From an uncultured Saprospiraceae bacterium (GTDB lineage: Bacteria > Bacteroidota > Bacteroidia > Chitinophagales > Saprospiraceae), in the NCBI GenBank assembly GCA_937951615.1, contig CALFBH010000024.1, positions 1 through 64,000 of the forward strand: 64,000 nt of DNA. Reading direction: 5' to 3'. Positions 17,271-26,528 of this stretch are shown one piece after another; within the stretch, counting starts at the first letter, position 1; every line of letters starts with the position of its first letter. Both the position numbers and the translations under genes were made by a program. The notes under the pieces are model-generated. The model searched no databases. It saw only the letters and a program-made list of their open reading frames with translations, and had not been told where the DNA came from.

Positions 17271-18938
17271 CTACCGCCCCAACTTCCTATGCTTCCACTT
17301 AGAACGAATCAAGAGAAAAGCAAACAAGCCGCTGCTCCACATCGAATAAGATTGCATAGCAGCTGCGCCATTTTGATCGAATAAATACACAAATGCCAGC
17401 GAAGCAATGAGCAATAAAGTATAAATTAATTGCTGTCCTAATACATAAAACAGGCGATTACGATCTGCAATACCTTCTATTTTTAATTCCAGCTCTCCTT
17501 TTTGAGCCATCTTTAAAGTCTTATTAAACTCACCAGGCAAAGAAATCACATTTGTCAGATTGCCTTTTATCAGGTCGGTCATAAACTGCACGGTGCTGCC
17601 TTGTTCGCCCAGCATATATTTTTGCAAATAAGGCTGCAAGACCTTTATCGGATTCATATTGGAATCCAGCGTATTGCATATACCGAGGAGGAGCGTGACC
17701 ATGCGATTCAGCAAGACAAATTCTTTGGGCACCTGTACGGTATTGGCAATACCCCGAATGCCCAGTTCCTTGGTCAAATTATACAAGCTCGTTTCAAATG
17801 GATTGACTTTGATGTCCTTAAAATTCAGTCCTTCTATTTGCACTTCATTTTGAATAAATTGCCGCAAGGCATCAATAATTTGTGCGGCAGCTTTCTGGGC
17901 ATCTTTGCCTTGCGCCAGAAAACCCATAGACCGAAGTGCGGCTACGATTTTATCATCATCATTTTTAACGGCAGCATCAATCAAGGCCAGAAAACCAGTA
18001 CGCATAGAAGGCTGTAAGTGCGCTACCGCGCCAAAGTCGAGAAAAATAATCGTCCCATCCTGCTGCACCATAATATTGCCAGGATGTGGATCGGCATGAT
18101 AAAAACCGTCTTCAAAAACCATTTTACAATAAGCATGAACCAGTCGATTGGCTAAGTCAGTCCGATCAATATTCCAAGCTTCGAGTTGTTGAATATCGTT
18201 GATTTTTACCCCTTCGCAATACTTAGTGGTGAGTATGTGATGTGTAGAATATTCGGAAAATACGATAGGAATAAACAAGTTTGGTTCGTCCTTGAGGTTG
18301 GTCGCAATCAACTGCATCGAATTGGCTTCTTGCTCAAAATCCAGCTCTTCTTCTATCATCTTTTTGACCTGCGTATAAGCGTGTTCAATGCCTTTTATAT
18401 CAAAAAAATAAGCCGTGATTTTTACGAGTCGTTGCATGACGGTCAAGTCCACATCAGAAATGCTTTTGATATTGAGGTGTTGTACTTTTACGACGACTTT
18501 TTCTCCAGTTTTCAAAGTTGCCCGATGTACCTGTCCGATAGAAGCAGATGCCAGTGGACTTCGGTCAAACTCCGCAAACACTTGTTCAGGATGTTCGCCA
18601 AGTTCAACTGTGATTTGTTGTTCAATTTCGGCAAAAGGTCGGGCAGGAATTTGATTTTGAAGGGCTTCCAAGGGTTCTTGAAAGGCTTTAGGCAGGAAAT
18701 TGGTCAGGATAGACAGCAATTGCCCCACCTTTATAAACAAACCTTGCAAATGGAGAATGGCTTTTTTGACTCGTTCAGCATTGCGGAGATGTAAGTCGAT
18801 AATTTTACTTTCGTAATATTTTTTACCGAAAATTCTTCCTTTCAAATAGAGCCAGAAATAGCTCATCAATACTATAAAAGCCGTCCAGTATGCCTTGCGC
18901 ATTCGATAGCCAGGCTGAAATATTTTCTGTTTATTCAT
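17271..18938 (-). CDS. ABC1/UbiB family atypical kinase
   Basis: A 555-residue protein of the AarF/UbiB/ABC1 family. It shows the KxGQ motif (IKVGQLLS, about 71-78), an Ala-rich ATP loop (ASASIGQVHRA), catalytic HADPHPGN and metal-binding DFG (FLDFGAVAHL), and two hydrophobic segments at the C-terminus. Homologues support ubiquinone or other isoprenoid lipid biosynthesis through an ATPase activity. Bacteroidota make menaquinone, so the exact lipid is unknown. It is transcribed alone. Confidence 0.9.
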   Translation of the reverse strand: MNKQKIFQPGYRMRKAYWTAFIVLMSYFWLYLKGRIFGKKYYESKIIDLHLRNAERVKKAILHLQGLFIKVGQLLSILTNFLPKAFQEPLEALQNQIPARPFAEIEQQITVELGEHPEQVFAEFDRSPLASASIGQVHRATLKTGEKVVVKVQHLNIKSISDVDLTVMQRLVKITAYFFDIKGIEHAYTQVKKMIEEELDFEQEANSMQLIATNLKDEPNLFIPIVFSEYSTHHILTTKYCEGVKINDIQQLEAWNIDRTDLANRLVHAYCKMVFEDGFYHADPHPGNIMVQQDGTIIFLDFGAVAHLQPSMRTGFLALIDAAVKNDDDKIVAALRSMGFLAQGKDAQKAAAQIIDALRQFIQNEVQIEGLNFKDIKVNPFETSLYNLTKELGIRGIANTVQVPKEFVLLNRMVTLLLGICNTLDSNMNPIKVLQPYLQKYMLGEQGSTVQFMTDLIKGNLTNVISLPGEFNKTLKMAQKGELELKIEGIADRNRLFYVLGQQLIYTLLLIASLAFVYLFDQNGAAAMQSYSMWSSGLFAFLLIRSKWKHRKLGR

Positions 18939-19021
18939 CGGGGTGAAATTACTAGATTTTTAAGTGTTTTTTGCCACGAATGCACACTTGAATTTGAATT
19001 TGACGTTTGAATTTGAATTTA

Positions 19022-20311
19022 TTATTGCCCTCCCTCGGCATGTTTCACATTCATCTCCCGTCGTGATTCAGAATCTTTAAAAACCAGCAACTTCATCATT
19101 TCCTGAGCGGATACTTTGCCTTTCAGCTTGATAAAATCTCTGTCTGTTTCATCGCCGATTTCATAGGTAATGCCCTCTGCATTAAACTGCGCATAAAACC
19201 AACCTTTCGACACCGGCGTACGCAGTCCAGATGGTTTTTCATTGACTTCATAGCCCTCAATTCTATGTTCAATTCCATCCAGCCAGTAATCCTTAAATTT
19301 TGGAATATCAGAACGCAGACTATCTACCATCGTATAATACACATCATGCCAAGTGGAGTGAAAATCTATGCCCAGAATGACGTTGATGTTATGTGCCTTT
19401 GTTGTCCCCAGTATATCATCCGCAACAGCCCGTGTTTCAGGTTGGTGGTAGAATGCCCAATCTCTATTCAAATCAATCCCACCAGCAGAATGTCGCCAAT
19501 GTCCCAAATCCACACCATCAGGATTGATCAGTGGATAGACCAGAATGACATATTTTTCCCGAAACGCTTTACTCAGCGGCGTATCCGCCATAATTTCTTC
19601 TACAAAAGCCTGCATTGCAAAAAAACCGGACACCTCCGGCGGATGTTGGCGACTCATAATGACAATCGCATCTTTCAGTTTGCCAAAATCACCAAGTTGC
19701 AAGGCATCAATATCCCGACCTAATTTACTTTTTCCTATGGTGTAAATATCATCTTTTGCAAGGGCTTCACACCATGCTTTTACATCAGTCGAAGTGACCA
19801 ATTCCTGCGCAGCAAGATAGGTCTTAGTTGGGCTGACTGGCAGTGTAACGGTACATTGTTTTTCATCTGGCGACACCACAAACTGAGTAGAATCTACCCA
19901 AGTCCAATCTTTACGGTTGGTGCTTGTTTTTGGCAAATAACGATGTTTATGTTCCGTATAATTCAAAATGACCTGAATAGTTTTTGCTTCATCCGACCAT
20001 ATCTGCATGGCGTAATAGGCACTAGCGTTAATCGGCGTATTTTCAGGTGACATGGTCGCTATAATGGTATGCTCATCAACCATCTTGCAGTCATTCAGCC
20101 GCGCACCATCAAATTCATTGCTGACATATACGCCCATTTCCGAAAAGGAATACGTCTTTTTTGTTTGATAATTGATTGCTTTCTCTTTTGTATCAATCGG
20201 TTTTGGGAATTCATAATAAGTCAATTTTTTGCTAGTTGAACAGGCATAGCAGAAGCAAAGTAGCAAGGCACAGCAAGAAAAGCGAAAGGTCTTGGACAGG
20301 ATATTTTTCAT
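19022..20311 (-). CDS. M14 family zinc carboxypeptidase lipoprotein
   Basis: A 429-residue protein with lipobox CYAC24. An N-terminal beta domain (about 40-165) precedes the M14 catalytic domain. Zinc ligands His223 and Glu226 (RQHPPE) and His318 (GIDFHS), Arg283 (LNRDW) and catalytic Glu384 (TYEIGD) are all present. The arrangement resembles cytosolic-carboxypeptidase-like M14 enzymes with an N-terminal domain. It would remove C-terminal residues from peptides at the cell envelope. It is divergent from the SusC gene 200 bp away, suggesting a shared peptide-uptake role (inference). Confidence 0.87.
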   Translation of the reverse strand: MKNILSKTFRFSCCALLLCFCYACSTSKKLTYYEFPKPIDTKEKAINYQTKKTYSFSEMGVYVSNEFDGARLNDCKMVDEHTIIATMSPENTPINASAYYAMQIWSDEAKTIQVILNYTEHKHRYLPKTSTNRKDWTWVDSTQFVVSPDEKQCTVTLPVSPTKTYLAAQELVTSTDVKAWCEALAKDDIYTIGKSKLGRDIDALQLGDFGKLKDAIVIMSRQHPPEVSGFFAMQAFVEEIMADTPLSKAFREKYVILVYPLINPDGVDLGHWRHSAGGIDLNRDWAFYHQPETRAVADDILGTTKAHNINVILGIDFHSTWHDVYYTMVDSLRSDIPKFKDYWLDGIEHRIEGYEVNEKPSGLRTPVSKGWFYAQFNAEGITYEIGDETDRDFIKLKGKVSAQEMMKLLVFKDSESRREMNVKHAEGGQ

Positions 20312-20440
20312 ACTGAAAATATGAGTTTATGTTTTTGTATAAAAAAAATTATGAATCTGCAATTGTCGCAAATTACAAGATAAGATTTGTAGAAAAAATT
20401 ATTTTGCAGAATAAAAATAATGTATTGTAGTTTTTCCGTG

Positions 20441-20448
20441 TATATTTG
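20441..20448 (+). promoter_or_regulatory. -7 promoter element of the susC-like gene
   Basis: TATATTTG matches TAnnTTTG and lies 63 bp upstream of the start codon at 20511. The -33 box is not clear. Confidence 0.5.
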
Positions 20449-20510
20449 GGGTGTACATAAAACATGAAAAATGCAACACAGAATTAACTAACATTTTAAT
20501 TTAAAAATCA

Positions 20511-23500
20511 ATGAGAAAACCATTACTGATTATGAATTTCCTGCTCCTGACCTTTTGGGCTTCTGCCCAGGTTACGGTGACAGGCACAATAACGGATCAA
20601 AGTGGCGAAACGCTTATCGGCGTCAGCGTACTGGAGTCCGGGACATCCAACGGAACGACAACGGATTTGGATGGAAAATACAGCCTAAAAGTCCAAGATC
20701 AAAACAGCACACTGGTATTTAGTTATGCTGGTATGAAAACCCAAAATGTTGAAATAGGCGGACGTTCTGCCATCAATATAATAATGGGTGAAAACACAGA
20801 AATACTGGGTGAAATTGTCGTGACAGCACTCGGCTTTAAAGAGAAAAAAGACGAAATGGGCGCCAGCTCGACTTCCATTAATACCGATGCAGTTGTGCGG
20901 TCTGGTGAGGCAGGTGTTATCACAGCACTAGCAGGCAAAGCATCCAATGTAAGAATCAGTCAGTCCAATGGCGATCCGGGCGCAGGTAGCACCATTCGCA
21001 TACGGGGTGCGAACACGATTAGCGGAGATGGTTCGCCACTGATTATTGTGGATGGCGTACCACTCAACAACTCTTCCGACTATGGCGGCGGAAATGGCAT
21101 CACTGGAGGCAGAACGGGCGGCGTATCGCAGCAATCCAGATTAAATGACATCAACCCAAATGATATCGCTTCCGTGCAGGTATTGAAAGGCGCATCTGCG
21201 GCAGCCTTATGGGGTTCGCGTGCTGCAAATGGGGTGATTGTTATCACGACTAAAGACGGTCAATTGGGTAAACCAAAAATCACCTACAAAGCCACCATGT
21301 CTTTCGATCAGGTCTCTGAAAGAATACCTATGCAATCAGTCTGGGGACAAGGAAGAGATGAATCATATAGTCCAACGAGTGCAGAAGCTTGGGGCGATTA
21401 TATTCCGGAAAGGACAGGCGGAGATGATGTAGTGGATACCAGCGCAGAGTTTTTTACTGCCGAAGATGGTACTGTATATTACCCTGTGGATGAAAAGAAC
21501 TCAAAGGAAACTTTTGTGGATTCCAACTGGGATCATATTTTTCAGACAGGCGGATTTTTGCAACACGATTTATCTATTTCTGGTGGAAATGAAAAGTCTT
21601 CCTATTATTTTGGCTTAGGCAGAATTGACCAGGAAGGTATTGTCAGAAACTCTTATTATGACAGAACAAATGTTCGTTTTAATAATAAAATGTACCTCAA
21701 TGATTGGCTAACACTGAGCACAAAATCAGCTTATACGCTGACAGGCTCTAATCGGATTCAGCAAAACTCCAATACGGCAGGTTTAATGCTTGGTTTTCTA
21801 AGAACACCACCTGATTTTGATATGGGAGATTATAAAGGCTCTTTCACAGATGATAATGGAGAAGTCTTTGACAGCAGACATCGTTCTTACCGAAAATATC
21901 TGGGCAATTCAGTTAATCCGACCTATAATAATCCAAGATGGACGATAGAAGAACAAAGAGCAACAAGTGATGTCAATCGTTATGTCGTGAATCCGCAATT
22001 TGATATTACACCTTTAGAATGGTTGCGGGTTATCCTGCGCGGAAGTGCAGATATTTCTGATGACAAGCGGGTTTATTTCTTTCCTATAGGCTCTGGCGGA
22101 GATAGAAGTCCTGGTATTTTTGCGGAGGACATTATCGGAAGAAAGGAAATGAATTTTGATGCTATCGCAAAAGGAACATTTGGGCTAACTAATGATATAG
22201 ACTTGACGACTACAGTAGGCTGGAGTGTAAATGATAGAAAGTATCGAAGAAATTCAGGTCAGATAACGGGTTTCCTGGTGAATACAGACAAAGAAACCAC
22301 TTCTCTCAACACTGCAGCAGAAAGTTCTGAATTTACAAATTTTAAAAGCCACAGAAGATCAAACAGAGGTTATGGTGTATTGAGTTTTGATCTGTACGAC
22401 CAATTGTTTATCAACCTGTCTGGCGGACTAGAAGCCTCTTCCACAGTGAGTGGGCAATTCTTTTATCCAGCCGCAGATCTTGCCTGGAAATTTATTGAAA
22501 ACAAAGGACCTTTATCTTTTGGTAAATTGAGAGCTGCCTGGGGACGGGTAGGTGTACAACCTGCTCCGCATAGATTCCAGACCTTGGCTGAAGGTGGATT
22601 TACCTACAGTACCTATAGCGACCCAGTCAGTGTTGCCTTGTTTGGCGGCGGTTTCAGGCTGGATGACGATAAAGGCAATCCAGCCCTCAAGCCAGAAATC
22701 AAAACAGAATGGGAAATTGGTACAGATCTTAGGTTTTTGAAAAATAAATTGGGACTTGGTATTACTTATTATAATAATAGAATTGACGATGTATTAATTA
22801 ATGTCAGCCTGACACCAACAGCCGGTTATGATACACAATATGGAAATTTTGGTGGCATGAAAAATAATGGTATTGAAATGGATTTAACCTGGAATGCACT
22901 TGCTAAAAAGGATTTCACTTTAGATGTCAGCGCTAATTTTTCTAAAAACACCAATGAAGTAACCGACCTATATGGAACGGAAACGATTAATCTGACTCCC
23001 GGAGCTTCTGTAAGCAGTAGAGCGATAGTCGGTTATCCGCTTGGCGTATTATATGGTACAAGCTCGCAGAAAGATGAAGCAGGTAATTTTATCCTGGATG
23101 AAAATGGCTTCCCACAAACAACAGCCAGTCCAGAAGTACTTGGTGATCCGAATCCAGACTGGCGAGGTGGACTTGGATTTGATTTCTCTTGGAAAAACCT
23201 GAACCTTAATGTACTACTTGAGCATTCACAAGGTGGTGTCTTTTCACCGCGTTCGCTTTGGGTACTTCGCAGGTTTGGCACAACAGAAGAAACGGCTGGG
23301 CGTGTAACACTCGACCAGGATTTACTAAATTATGATGGCGACATCATTGCGGCAGGTACAACGGTACGTGGCAACATTGAAGACTTTGGCGGAGGATCGG
23401 TATTGCTGGATGAAACCTGGTATCGTCATGGTATTGGTGGAGGTTTTGGAGACAATCAGGCTTATAATTTCTCCATAGCTGATGCGACCTTTACCAAATT

Positions 23501-23720
23501 GCGGGAAGTGACTTTGAGTTACACCATTAAGAGTCCGGCCTTTAAGGATGTGATCAATGGAATTACCATTGGAGCAACAGCAAGAAACCTCTTCAACTGG
23601 AATAGGATTGAAGGAATCGACCCCGAAGTGAGCCAGACAGGTGTAGGGACGCAGGGGCTGGAATATTTTACAAATCCGATGACTAAGTCGTTTTTATTTT
23701 CAGCTGCTGTTGAATTTTAA
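20511..23720 (+). CDS. SusC/RagA family TonB-linked outer membrane protein
   Basis: A 1069-residue protein with signal peptide (to about residue 20, FWASAQ). A CarboxypepD_reg-like domain follows (about 22-100, VTGTITDQSGETLIGVSV), then a TonB plug (about 110-235, including the GASAAALWGSRAANGVI signature) and a large 22-strand beta-barrel ending in Phe (SFLFSAAVEF). It forms the barrel of a SusCD import complex, energised by TonB-ExbBD. Its lipoprotein lid is encoded 103 bp downstream. No polysaccharide-degrading enzyme or sigma/anti-sigma pair lies beside it, so the ligand is unknown. Confidence 0.95.
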   Translation: MRKPLLIMNFLLLTFWASAQVTVTGTITDQSGETLIGVSVLESGTSNGTTTDLDGKYSLKVQDQNSTLVFSYAGMKTQNVEIGGRSAINIIMGENTEILGEIVVTALGFKEKKDEMGASSTSINTDAVVRSGEAGVITALAGKASNVRISQSNGDPGAGSTIRIRGANTISGDGSPLIIVDGVPLNNSSDYGGGNGITGGRTGGVSQQSRLNDINPNDIASVQVLKGASAAALWGSRAANGVIVITTKDGQLGKPKITYKATMSFDQVSERIPMQSVWGQGRDESYSPTSAEAWGDYIPERTGGDDVVDTSAEFFTAEDGTVYYPVDEKNSKETFVDSNWDHIFQTGGFLQHDLSISGGNEKSSYYFGLGRIDQEGIVRNSYYDRTNVRFNNKMYLNDWLTLSTKSAYTLTGSNRIQQNSNTAGLMLGFLRTPPDFDMGDYKGSFTDDNGEVFDSRHRSYRKYLGNSVNPTYNNPRWTIEEQRATSDVNRYVVNPQFDITPLEWLRVILRGSADISDDKRVYFFPIGSGGDRSPGIFAEDIIGRKEMNFDAIAKGTFGLTNDIDLTTTVGWSVNDRKYRRNSGQITGFLVNTDKETTSLNTAAESSEFTNFKSHRRSNRGYGVLSFDLYDQLFINLSGGLEASSTVSGQFFYPAADLAWKFIENKGPLSFGKLRAAWGRVGVQPAPHRFQTLAEGGFTYSTYSDPVSVALFGGGFRLDDDKGNPALKPEIKTEWEIGTDLRFLKNKLGLGITYYNNRIDDVLINVSLTPTAGYDTQYGNFGGMKNNGIEMDLTWNALAKKDFTLDVSANFSKNTNEVTDLYGTETINLTPGASVSSRAIVGYPLGVLYGTSSQKDEAGNFILDENGFPQTTASPEVLGDPNPDWRGGLGFDFSWKNLNLNVLLEHSQGGVFSPRSLWVLRRFGTTEETAGRVTLDQDLLNYDGDIIAAGTTVRGNIEDFGGGSVLLDETWYRHGIGGGFGDNQAYNFSIADATFTKLREVTLSYTIKSPAFKDVINGITIGATARNLFNWNRIEGIDPEVSQTGVGTQGLEYFTNPMTKSFLFSAAVEF

Positions 23721-23823
23721 GTGTGTGGACATCATCAGACGTCACTTTAAATTCTGCAAGCCAATTGTTGAGTTTGAGTTTGACATTTGAATTTGTATTT
23801 GAACTTAATTAAATTAAAAAGAA

Positions 23824-25242
23824 ATGAAAAATTATATAAAATTACTTTCCCTCACGCTGGTCGTCATGCTGGCTTCCTGCACGGGCTTAGTAGATGGAAT
23901 TAACGATAACCCCAATGACATTGCCATAGAAGATGTGGATGCTAAACTATTCCTCACAGGCGCGCAACTTGCGAATATAGTAGCGCAGGGCGGACACCTC
24001 AACAGGGTGGCAGGCATGTACACCGGGCAACTAGTTGGGATTACTTCTTTGTATTCCAATATATATGGCTACTCTTTATCCACTGCAGAATCTATTGGAA
24101 CATGGAGCAGAATTTATATTGGTGCGGTGACCAATTTGCGACACATCAGAAATGAAGCACCCGACGACAAACTGTTGGTTGGAATGTCCAAAGTCTTAGA
24201 AGCCCATGCTGTTGGCACAGCCGCTTCTATTTTTGGTGATGTACCTTATTCGGAAATCAATGATGAAGCCATAGAAGATCCGAAATTTGATGACCAGATT
24301 TCTGTATTTAATGCTATGCTTGAATTATTAGATTCGGGAATTGCTGACCTGACTGCGGCAAGTACTCGACCTCTATCTGTTGATATTCACTTTGGTGGCG
24401 ATGTAGATGCCTGGACAGAAGTAGCGCATACGCTCAAGGCGAGGTATTATTTACAAATGAAAAACTATGATGCTGCCTACGCTGCCGCGCTCAATGGGAT
24501 TAGTGCTGATGCCAATTCCATGAAGTATATTCCAAGAGGCGATCCACTCAATTCAGAGGGAGATAAAAACCTGTTTTGGGAAATATTGGAAGGGTCAAGA
24601 GCAGGCGATATTGGCACAGTAGATAGTTATTTGATGCAAATGTTAGATCCCGCAAGTAGCATCAATAGAAATAATGCAAAGACGGATGAAACGGCAAGAT
24701 TCGGATATTATACCATAGATGAAAATAGCGGTTCTGCCAACACAGGTATCATTCAGCAATTCGAGCCACAGGACTTGGTTTCCTTTGCGGAAAATCAGCT
24801 TATCCTCGCAGAAGCAGGCGCGAGAACACAAAGCCTCGCGACAGGACTGACTGCCCTCAATGGACTAAGAGACTGGCTTAGTGCCGGCGGCAAACTGAAT
24901 GCCAATTTTATCAATGAACCTTATACTTACGTGTCTTATGAAGCTTCAGATTTTGATAATGGCGGAATGGAAAATCTTGACGGGATAGATCCGACAAGAG
25001 CATTTTTACGGGAAGTCATTGAAGAAAGATATGTTTCGGGTTTTGGAATGTATATGCCTTATAATGACGCAAGAAGACTAAGGAAAGAGGACAGCGATAT
25101 TGCTGTTCCTTACTTTCTGGTCGATGGGCCTGGAGCACCTTATCCAGAAAGAATGCCTTATTCGGATGATGAACTGAATTCAAATGAAAATGCACCCGCA
25201 GAAGATCCAGGCATCTTTGTGAAGACGGCTGTGAATTTGTAA
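23824..25242 (+). CDS. SusD/RagB family lipoprotein
   Basis: A 472-residue protein with signal peptide and lipobox MLASC at Cys19. The mature protein has the helical TPR-like organisation of SusD proteins (AVTNLRHIRNEA, KVLEAHAVGTAASIFGDVPY, AEAGARTQSLATGLTALNGLR, EVIEERYVSGFGMYMPYNDARRL), closest in style to the SusD-like_2 branch. It is the surface lid that captures ligand for the upstream SusC barrel. An intrinsic terminator follows within 30 bp, ending the two-gene operon. Confidence 0.92.
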   Translation: MKNYIKLLSLTLVVMLASCTGLVDGINDNPNDIAIEDVDAKLFLTGAQLANIVAQGGHLNRVAGMYTGQLVGITSLYSNIYGYSLSTAESIGTWSRIYIGAVTNLRHIRNEAPDDKLLVGMSKVLEAHAVGTAASIFGDVPYSEINDEAIEDPKFDDQISVFNAMLELLDSGIADLTAASTRPLSVDIHFGGDVDAWTEVAHTLKARYYLQMKNYDAAYAAALNGISADANSMKYIPRGDPLNSEGDKNLFWEILEGSRAGDIGTVDSYLMQMLDPASSINRNNAKTDETARFGYYTIDENSGSANTGIIQQFEPQDLVSFAENQLILAEAGARTQSLATGLTALNGLRDWLSAGGKLNANFINEPYTYVSYEASDFDNGGMENLDGIDPTRAFLREVIEERYVSGFGMYMPYNDARRLRKEDSDIAVPYFLVDGPGAPYPERMPYSDDELNSNENAPAEDPGIFVKTAVNL

Positions 25243-25268
25243 AAACATAAAGACAGGAATGTCTGTAA

Positions 25269-25313
25269 AAAAGGTCGTAAAAGCTTGTTTCATGGAAGCT
25301 TTTACGACCTTTT
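25269..25313 (+). terminator. intrinsic terminator of the susCD operon
   Basis: AAAAGGTCGTAAAAGCTT pairs exactly with AAGCTTTTACGACCTTTT across a nine-base loop, 26 bp beyond the SusD stop, followed by TATTTT. Confidence 0.9.
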
Positions 25314-25340
25314 ATTTTGACACGCTTGCGTGAAAGGGAT

Positions 25341-25917
25341 TTAGTAGGTACCTGAACCACTTATGCTTAACCCAAGTTGAATATGTAGCCTCCAAATCTT
25401 ATCAACGCTGGTCAAAGTGTATTACAAATTGCACTTTCTCTCTCGCCCATGGTTAAAACCATTGGCTACCAGATAGATCGTGTCTACGACACTTTGTAAA
25501 GTTATCAAATTGGAAGGCTATTCAAGTCGCATCGCGACGAATTATTTGGTAGCCAATGAATTTCATGGGTACTTAATTCAATCGCACAGGTCGGTTAAAA
25601 CCGTGGGCGAATGGAACGGCAAAATTGTGCAATTTGCTATACACACGATCAAACGTCATAAACCCTATAAACTACAGACTGTGAAAATGTAAATTGGGGG
25701 CTACTATTTCAACTTGGGTTAAGTCGAGACTGTTCAAATCAGCGTTACAAGTTACTTTACCACTTCCGCTTATTTTAACAGAAAAATCTTCTGCGCCATC
25801 AAATGCATTCAAATCAATATTTCCCGAACCACTTACTTTAAGAGACAAATCAGATTGTTCTATTTACAGTTTTCTTAGGCGGGCTTTGTTACATCAATTC
25901 CGTACCTCTACACTTAC
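25341..25917 (-). pseudogene. DUF2807 (head-GIN/adhesin-like) gene remnant interrupted by an insertion
   Basis: On the minus strand, 25723-25863 encodes typical DUF2807 repeats (KVSGSGNIDL, VKISGSGKVTC). The domain end (SISGSGTY, stop at 25341) lies on the far side of the element at 25371-25718. Removing that element and one TTAA copy joins the two parts in frame through a GAC TTA AGC junction. Further upstream in the same frame are VSVEVRN and NKARLRKL with in-frame stops at 25894 and 25864, so the 5' part has decayed. DUF2807 proteins are beta-helical envelope proteins with no known enzymatic role. Confidence 0.8.
25371..25718. mobile_element. 348-bp non-autonomous foldback element in TTAA
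   Basis: The ends are imperfect terminal inverted repeats of about 25 bp (outermost CCCAAGTTGAA on the left, TTCAACTTGGG on the right), flanked by TTAA at 25367-25370 and 25719-25722, the expected target duplication. The interior has further inverted arms: cgcccatggttaaaacc near 25444, ggttaaaaccgtgggcg near 25593, and ggctacca / tggtagcc. No transposase is encoded. CCC ends and TTAA targets are features of the piggyBac and IS1380-related groups, but that assignment is an inference. Its central 130 bp resembles the sequence at 55084-55211. Confidence 0.8.
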
Positions 25918-26071
25918 TTATTGGCACGAATAAGATATTTGTATTTTTTAAATGTTATAATAAAATATTATTTATAAATTATGTCATTTGTGAACAAATA
26001 CCTATATTTACGATTATAACAAAATCACAAAAAAGTTTAGAACTGCATTTTTAATTCTAAACTCCTCCCTG

Positions 26072-26079
26072 TACTTTTG
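26072..26079 (+). promoter_or_regulatory. candidate -7 promoter element
   Basis: TACTTTTG fits TAnnTTTG and lies 105 bp before the small frame at 26185. The surrounding stretch 25918-26184 shows nothing else recognisable. Confidence 0.3.
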
Positions 26080-26184
26080 TGACATACTATTTAAAGTGAC
26101 GAGCTTCCCAAAACTTCGTCTTAATGCTGTGTTCTTAATCAAGTATTTATCATCTAATTCCTATACCTTAAAACCTGTGTCAAA

Positions 26185-26292
26185 ATGTTAATTTTATTTA
26201 TCGCATTGGGAGCTTTTATTACGGGAGGCGGATTCATTTTAGCGACTAACCTTTACACTCAGAAAAGTAAAAAGAATCACGCAAGATATTAA
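26185..26292 (+). CDS. possible 35-residue single-pass membrane peptide
   Basis: ATG at 26185 opens a 35-codon frame. It starts with one hydrophobic Gly-containing helix (LILFIALGAFITGGGFILA) and ends in a basic tail (KSKKNHARY), the layout of small membrane peptides. A perfect 16-bp hairpin terminator lies 90 bp downstream and a -7-like box 105 bp upstream, suggesting a small independent transcript. No homologue is recognised. Confidence 0.4.
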   Translation: MLILFIALGAFITGGGFILATNLYTQKSKKNHARY

Positions 26293-26382
26293 GTATCTTC
26301 TGTGTTTTCGGAAAGAACTCTTTTCAAAAGGCTGGTCAATTACTGTGAATTCCACTCAATTTTGCCTAATAATTGGCTTTAG

Positions 26383-26423
26383 AAACATCCTTTAGTAGTA
26401 TCTACTAAAGGATGTTTGCTTTT
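26383..26423 (+). terminator. very strong intrinsic terminator
   Basis: AAACATCCTTTAGTAG and CTACTAAAGGATGTTT form an exact 16-bp stem with a three-base loop, followed by GCTTTTT. It lies between the small peptide frame and fabD. Confidence 0.9.
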
Positions 26424-26480
26424 TAAGGCATAATGAGTCAATTGTTGAATGAATAAATGAGTAAATAAATACTTTTATCT

Positions 26481-26488
26481 TATTTTTG
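26481..26488 (+). promoter_or_regulatory. -7 promoter element of fabD
   Basis: TATTTTTG fits TAnnTTTG and lies 41 bp upstream of the fabD start. Confidence 0.5.
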
Positions 26489-26528
26489 CGGCATAAACCA
26501 ATCACTAATAACCAATTCACCACACAAA

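Noticed and set aside
17043-17384. 113-residue plus-strand reading frame
   Set aside because: It translates the nested repeats between the aldolase and kinase genes and runs into the kinase gene antisense; no protein-like features.
25480-25692. 70-residue frame inside the TTAA element, a possible transposase or accessory gene
   Set aside because: It starts with GTG, covers palindromic sequence, and the matching copy at 55084 has a stop early in the same frame.
25694-25933. 79-residue plus-strand frame
   Set aside because: It is antisense to clear DUF2807 repeat sequence on the minus strand.
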